Source of the DNA: Tritrichomonas musculus
Lineage: Eukaryota > Parabasalia > Tritrichomonadida > Tritrichomonadidae
DNA: 64,000 nt
NCBI GenBank assembly: GCA_039105265.1
Contig: JAPFFF010000005.1
Coordinates: 6,247,501 to 6,311,500 of the forward strand
Direction: 5' to 3'
In this document: in pieces, positions 59,409 to 64,000 of the stretch
Layout: each line of letters opens with the position of its first letter
How positions within the stretch are numbered: the stretch's first letter is position 1
Program-made: the position numbers and the translations under genes
Notes under the pieces: model-generated
Database searches by the model: none
What the model was told of the DNA's origin: nothing
Seen by the model: the letters and a program-made list of their open reading frames with translations, nothing else

Positions 59409-62369
59409 ATGCTTGTTTTTTCATTTCTGCTATTTTATAAATCAGCTTGCAAAAAATCAAATCTTGCTGGAGCGTCGTATCCAATTACAAGAGGTTCTTG
59501 CGAAGCAAACCTTAATGGCGTTCAATACTCTTTTACTGGAATGAAAGATCGGATTGAAACTTACTATGCAGTCAATGAAAATCGCACATATTATATCAGG
59601 TTTTGTCAAGAGCTTTCGAGTAAGGATTTTGTACCCCAAGAAGGAGCACCTTTCGATTACTCTGATGTTTATGTTGCTCGATGTGAAGGCGTTAATACTT
59701 CATGCCAAGCTTTGATCACAGAAAATTCGTGGGACTGGAGATATTTGGATACAAATAATAAAACAAATGGAGTTATTTATTATGCATTTGGTGAACCTTT
59801 ATTAGTTAGGACCGATTCTTACTATTCATTTGATATACAAGTTAAAGTAACATGCGATCCAAATGAAGATGGAGGTAATGCAAAATTTATCTTTGATAAT
59901 ATCGACACTGATGAAGCAACTTTATCATTAAGCATTTCTAACAAATATGGATGTGGAAAAAATGTTGCTGTTCCAACACCAACACCCACCCCTTTTACAC
60001 CAAACTGTGATTATACTGACCGTTATGACGAACTTACTGATTTTGGAGTTGATATTCATTTATCAGATATGAATGGAGGACCTTGGGGAATCAGAAGTCT
60101 TAATTTGTCAATGAATGATGGCGAAAAAAATTCAATTGTTTTCTTCCAACCATGTGAGAGAATGGAATGCCCACCAGGTTATCAATGCCCAGGAGAAACA
60201 TACTCTTCTATTTGGATCTGTAATAACAACCAGCATACCTGCGAATCATATGGCGTTCTAGATACTGATGGCAATTCATTCATAGAACCTTCATTTGATG
60301 ATTTACTTGACGGATTAAATCTCACTTATAAGCATCAAGGTGGAAGTAAAAAAACAGTTGTTCGACTAACTTGCAGCAATATAATGCCATCAAACCATTT
60401 CATTTTTGATGATAATATTAAGAAAGAAGGCGATCAGCTCCTTTTGAATCTTAGATCTAGAAATAGCTGTCCAAATTATATTCCCGATCCAACTCCACAA
60501 CCAAAATCAAGTTGCTACTTTAACAAGACAAACTTTGATCAGCAATCAACTATCATATTAAATTTAACGGATCATGATAAAGGAGATATGAAAGGATGGA
60601 GTTCACAAGTTTCTTGGGGCTCTAAGACAGGAACTTTGTACTATGAACCGTGCGATAACGCAATATGTCCAAAAGACGCATTTTGTGAAGGCGATGAAGA
60701 TGCCACAGTCTTTCTTTGTGAGCAAGGTTCAGACGGAAAACCAGATTGTATAGCTTATGGTCTTCTTGGTAATCCAATTAGAATGTATTTCAATAACAAT
60801 TTTGATATTACTGAAGGCGTTAAAGTTGATTATAGTGGTGATTTTAAGCGATATGCTACTGTTTATTGGGCATGCGATGATTCACTTCAACAAAACGAGA
60901 TTAAAATGCCATCAACCGTAAAATTAAATGGACGTGAACTATCATTCACTGTTTATTCAAAAAGCGCTTGTGGAAGTGGAAATCCAAAGCCTAGGCATTA
61001 TCATCCACCTCGACCAACACCTCCATCAGAACCAACACCAACACCGCAACCATCGGTCAATCCAACAGATATTTACGTTATTAATGATACACATTATATT
61101 TTAACGCCTCTTGCAAGTTATAAACAAGATGTTTTCAAAGGTAATATATCTCTTCTTGGTCCAGGAGCAATTCAAGGAACAATTTACACAGAGTTTCACC
61201 CATGGAATTTCATTCCATGTCCAAGTGGATACGAATGCAGCGCAGGACATAAGGATTCAAACTTTTGGGCCTGCTGGATAGAAGATAATGGCAATAAATA
61301 TTGTCATTCTATCGGTGACGTCAGAATTCTTAACGAAATGTCCCTAAGAACAGAAAAAAATCCAGATTTAGGCGCCGAACTACACTTTGGAGGTGTTTGG
61401 GGTCTAGATGTTTACTTTGATATTGAATGTAATCCTTATGAAGATGACGACGCTGTCCCATTTGACCATGCCACTTTTCTTAGATATGACCAAGGAGGCC
61501 GATTAACTCCTCGCTTCCATACATACTTAGATTCTGGTGCAGTTTGTGCACGCAAATTTGATTCAATATCAGTTCCAACTCCCGAGCCTACCAAAACACC
61601 AAAACCAAATTACAGTCCAGAATATACTTATCAATCAGAAAGTGACAGCGATGGAAACTGCATTTCTGTTGATCTTTCATCATTACCATATTATTATGAT
61701 GAGCTTATAACTGTTGGTGTCCATCCAAACTTCCAAAGAAATCTTTATCGTTATTATCCAACTAAACCAGGACTTCCTCCAAGCGGCTATCAAGTTCTGG
61801 ACACATCCAATACAAATGATGCAGTACTTGCCAACATTTGGCGTTGCTTCAACTCATCAGATGGAAGATCAGTTTGCCATGCAGCAGGAAACTCGAATGT
61901 TAATCTTCAATACGAATTAGTTGAAGAAGGAAACTTAAAAGGTGGAGTTTCTCTTAATTATGAAGGCGGTTATGGCGGTTGGAGCACAAGAATACAACTC
62001 ATATGCAACACAAGTGTTCCAGAAGATAAAATTGACTTCGATGATGTTGGCTATCTTGTGCCATCCGAAAAAACGCCGACAATTTACACACATACAGCAA
62101 TGGCCTGCCTGAAGAAGGCTCCAGATGTTCCTGTTATTGATAATAGAAATTCAATCACTGGAGGAGGTGTATTTTTAATGATTGTTATTATTGTTTCTAT
62201 TCTTTATATTGTTATTGGCTTACTTGTTAACTTTATTAAAGGAGGAATGGTTGAGCTTCCAAATAAAGCATTTTGGGAAGAGTTCGGAATATGCATACAG
62301 ACAGCTGTTTTGTACATTTTTACATGTGGAAAGAGATCCAATGAGTTAATTGGATATGAAAAAGCATGA
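59409..62369 (+). CDS. Type I membrane receptor with five MRH-like modules (mannose-6-phosphate-receptor style)
   Basis: The 986-aa protein starts MLVFSFLLFYKSACKKSN, a short signal peptide. Five cysteine-rich lumenal modules follow, at about 30-180, 195-355, 375-530, 550-725 and 745-910. They share a pattern: YxxC near CPxGYxC, a WxCxxxxxxxxCxxxG core and a late VxLxC strand. Pro/Thr linkers (PTPTPTPFTP, PDPTPQPK, PTPPSEPTPTPQP, PTPEPTKTPKP) separate them. The single membrane helix GGVFLMIVIIVSILYIVIGL and the tail NFIKGGMVELPNKAFWEEFG resemble the Atg27/M6P-receptor end, where GGxFLxxF, YxxxGxxxN and ELxPxxxFW are conserved. A role in sorting lysosomal hydrolases or glycoproteins from the Golgi follows from that architecture. 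Ligand-binding residues were not verified. Confidence 0.75.
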   Translation: MLVFSFLLFYKSACKKSNLAGASYPITRGSCEANLNGVQYSFTGMKDRIETYYAVNENRTYYIRFCQELSSKDFVPQEGAPFDYSDVYVARCEGVNTSCQALITENSWDWRYLDTNNKTNGVIYYAFGEPLLVRTDSYYSFDIQVKVTCDPNEDGGNAKFIFDNIDTDEATLSLSISNKYGCGKNVAVPTPTPTPFTPNCDYTDRYDELTDFGVDIHLSDMNGGPWGIRSLNLSMNDGEKNSIVFFQPCERMECPPGYQCPGETYSSIWICNNNQHTCESYGVLDTDGNSFIEPSFDDLLDGLNLTYKHQGGSKKTVVRLTCSNIMPSNHFIFDDNIKKEGDQLLLNLRSRNSCPNYIPDPTPQPKSSCYFNKTNFDQQSTIILNLTDHDKGDMKGWSSQVSWGSKTGTLYYEPCDNAICPKDAFCEGDEDATVFLCEQGSDGKPDCIAYGLLGNPIRMYFNNNFDITEGVKVDYSGDFKRYATVYWACDDSLQQNEIKMPSTVKLNGRELSFTVYSKSACGSGNPKPRHYHPPRPTPPSEPTPTPQPSVNPTDIYVINDTHYILTPLASYKQDVFKGNISLLGPGAIQGTIYTEFHPWNFIPCPSGYECSAGHKDSNFWACWIEDNGNKYCHSIGDVRILNEMSLRTEKNPDLGAELHFGGVWGLDVYFDIECNPYEDDDAVPFDHATFLRYDQGGRLTPRFHTYLDSGAVCARKFDSISVPTPEPTKTPKPNYSPEYTYQSESDSDGNCISVDLSSLPYYYDELITVGVHPNFQRNLYRYYPTKPGLPPSGYQVLDTSNTNDAVLANIWRCFNSSDGRSVCHAAGNSNVNLQYELVEEGNLKGGVSLNYEGGYGGWSTRIQLICNTSVPEDKIDFDDVGYLVPSEKTPTIYTHTAMACLKKAPDVPVIDNRNSITGGGVFLMIVIIVSILYIVIGLLVNFIKGGMVELPNKAFWEEFGICIQTAVLYIFTCGKRSNELIGYEKA

Positions 62370-62754
62370 TAAATATATTTTAATCCTAATAGATATTATT
62401 ATTAATATTTCATTTTATTTTTTTTTTATAAAAAGTTGAGATTGATTAATTCTTGACAATGTATTCAATCGTTTGAATCATATTAATAGCAATAAATCAT
62501 ATATGTTTTTTTTTAAGAAAAATATAATGAAAATGAATTAAAAAAAAAAAAAGGTCATTTATCAAAATGATAGTAAAATAGCGTTATCATATTAAACTAA
62601 ATATGAAAATTACTCTCCGTTTGCTTGAAAAAGATATTATGTAGTTGTATAATGATTAAAATATAAAAAAGAAAAATAACTTTTATCAATTCTAAATCTA
62701 TTTCATAATGAAATAATTTTCTTCAATTGCCTTTTACAAATTAAAACAAAAAAA
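62370..62754. other. Short convergent intergenic region
   Basis: AT-rich, with a homopolymer A-run near 62540. It lies between the convergent 3' ends of the MRH-like receptor and the coiled-coil gene. Nothing else was seen. Confidence 0.6.
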
Positions 62755-63423
62755 TCATTGTAAAGTGAAGCTAACTCTTCTTCTTGTTCTAGCCTCTTCA
62801 AGACTTGGCGGTTGACTTGAAAAGCAAGGAAGCGGGTTTTCAAATGAATCCTCTTCTTCCGTTTCTTCGTCAGGCGTATAATGAGGCTCATTATATTGAA
62901 TGAGACGATGATACTTTTCGATCTCTTCGGTTTCATCAAATACTTCCTTTGATTTAGTGATAAATTGATCAACAAGACCTTTCAGTTTATCAATATCAAG
63001 GTTAGGGTGTTTGCTACAACTTTCAATTAAATTTTTATAATATTCTTCAAGTAAAGTTTCTTCATTATGGAGTTTTGGAGTTAAATTGCGTTGAATATTT
63101 AAATTTTGCTGATCAATTGATTCTTGGAGGGACTTTATTTTTTGCATTGACTCTTGAAGTTTTTTTTGGACTGCAGAACGATTTTCTTCTTCTTTTTTCT
63201 GCTGCGAAATAAGCATATCTATTTGTTCCTCAAATTCTACAGTTTTTTGTGGTTCATTGTTATTATTATCGTTATTTGCATTTTCATCTTTTGCAGTTGA
63301 AAGATCGTCTTCGCTGTCACGGTGCTCTTTAGTGTTTTTCTGTTGGCGAAGAGTTGTTGCTTCATCGTAAAGAGCTAGATTTTCATTTTGGATAACTTGA
63401 AGTTCTTCTTGTAGATCATTCAT
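62755..63423 (-). CDS. Coiled-coil protein of unknown function
   Basis: The start chosen is the ATG at 63423 (MNDLQEELQVIQNENLALYD), giving 222 aa. The frame continues 38 codons upstream, but that part is a poly-A/T-encoded Phe/Ile run. Coiled coil spans about residues 1-30 and 68-118. An Asn/Glu/Asp-rich linker (DENANNDNNNNEP) lies between. The C-terminal half is acidic (DEETEEEDSFE) and ends with a basic RTRRRVSFTLQ, containing an RRRVS site that a basophilic kinase could phosphorylate. No domain is recognised. It is likely a structural or adaptor protein. Confidence 0.75.
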   Translation of the reverse strand: MNDLQEELQVIQNENLALYDEATTLRQQKNTKEHRDSEDDLSTAKDENANNDNNNNEPQKTVEFEEQIDMLISQQKKEEENRSAVQKKLQESMQKIKSLQESIDQQNLNIQRNLTPKLHNEETLLEEYYKNLIESCSKHPNLDIDKLKGLVDQFITKSKEVFDETEEIEKYHRLIQYNEPHYTPDEETEEEDSFENPLPCFSSQPPSLEEARTRRRVSFTLQ

Positions 63424-63958
63424 TTGTGGAAAAAATAAAATAATAATAAAAAAAAAAAAAAAAAAAATTATCAAATTGAATTCAATAATTAAAAAATAAT
63501 TATTTTCAAAAGTTAATAAACTTATTGAAAAAGTCAAAAATCATACTATAATCGAAATTATTTGCATTTTATCTTGATAAAACAGGAATTAATATGAAAA
63601 TAATTTTAATTCTAAGCATTTATATATGATTAATAAAATTGTTACATAAGAAAAATGTGAAAATTCATAGCAAAATAGCAATTTTTAATATCAAATCATT
63701 AAACTGATTACAATAAAAAGCGAGCATAGAAAAAAGCTAGTCACTATATCACTAATATATGATTTATCAAAATTGATTGGCACATTGATAAGGCCCATTC
63801 TTTTTCATTTTTTTTTAATCCAATAAAATTAGTAAAATAATTATTTTTGATTGAATATTAACATTTTAATAAAATGAATAAATAATAAAAACAATGTTTT
63901 AATTTATAAATTTTTTTTTCTATTGATAGTTTTACAATTCTGAATGCTTATTGAAAAA
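63424..63958. other. AT-rich intergenic region, nothing recognised
   Basis: It starts with a long A-run (about 63450-63467) just upstream of the coiled-coil gene. No frame or repeat of note. Confidence 0.6.
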
Positions 63959-64000
63959 TTATGCACTAGTATGTTGTTTCTTTCTGGCGTTCTCTACAAA
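63959..64000 (-). CDS. Possible C-terminal end of a further gene (partial)
   Basis: The last 42 bp read on the minus strand as FVENARKKQHTSA followed by TAA. The composition is less AT-rich than the preceding 500 bp. Only 13 codons are visible, so this is a guess that a gene enters from beyond the window. Confidence 0.3.
   Translation of the reverse strand, partial: FVENARKKQHTSA

Noticed and set aside
63424..63537. Hydrophobic N-terminal extension of the coiled-coil gene (apparent membrane segment)
   Set aside because: The Phe/Ile run is the translation of a long homopolymer A/T tract. The downstream ATG begins normal protein sequence.

Overview
The window looks like nuclear DNA of a parabasalid flagellate, most likely a Tritrichomonas-type trichomonad. 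It is very AT-rich. All recognisable genes are single uninterrupted ORFs that need no introns. The gene content is typical of trichomonads: two BspA-like leucine-rich-repeat proteins, expanded CK1- and NEK-type kinases, a GAF-PDE, a trichomonad-style F5/8C relic and many DNA transposons. The species is inferred, because no rRNA or other species marker is present.

Layout. Positions 1-1180 hold the 5' end of an IFT172 gene (minus strand) and a tRNA-Arg(UCU). Positions 1.2-27.7 kb form a sparse, repeat-dominated zone. It contains a large BspA-like surface protein gene (4.3-9.2 kb) preceded by two 60-bp tandem arrays, a complete 4.3-kb hAT transposon with intact transposase and a 9-bp target duplication (11418-15743), a decayed pogo/Tigger-like element (19255-20270), a Tc1/mariner relic, several MITE-like inverted-repeat families, a CK1-like kinase and a small membrane protein. 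Positions 27.8-52.4 kb form a gene-dense island: NEK-like kinase, GRIP-domain golgin, tail-anchored VASt-like protein, importin-beta-like karyopherin, ribosomal protein eS30, GAF-PDE, a short BspA-like protein, an Erv46/ERGIC3 homologue, a beta-propeller/solenoid protein and an Aquarius-like pseudohelicase. An F5/8C pseudogene split by a repeat and a mariner relic interrupt the island at 42.1-44.3 kb. Positions 52.6-57.9 kb hold two abutting TTAA-flanked elements of about 2.6 kb each. The first contains a nearly perfect giant palindrome with 574-bp arms. Positions 58-64 kb hold a PP2A-family phosphatase, a type I receptor with MRH-like modules (mannose-6-phosphate-receptor style), a coiled-coil protein and possibly the tail of another gene.

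The genes do not form a pathway. A secretory/endolysosomal theme recurs (GRIP golgin, Erv46, MRH receptor, VASt-like tail-anchored protein), next to signalling genes (kinases, phosphatase, PDE) and flagellar (IFT172), nuclear (importin, AQR-like) and ribosomal functions. Several neighbours are divergently transcribed from short shared intergenic regions (eS30/PDE and propeller/AQR-like).

The most unusual observations are the AQR-like protein whose Walker A and B motifs are eroded, the PDE with substitutions at the fourth metal ligand and at the purine-clamp glutamine, the 1.4-kb near-perfect palindrome inside a TTAA-flanked element, and foldback repeats whose GC-rich cores centre on GCGAAGC. 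All homology calls come from recognising motifs by eye. No database search was possible.
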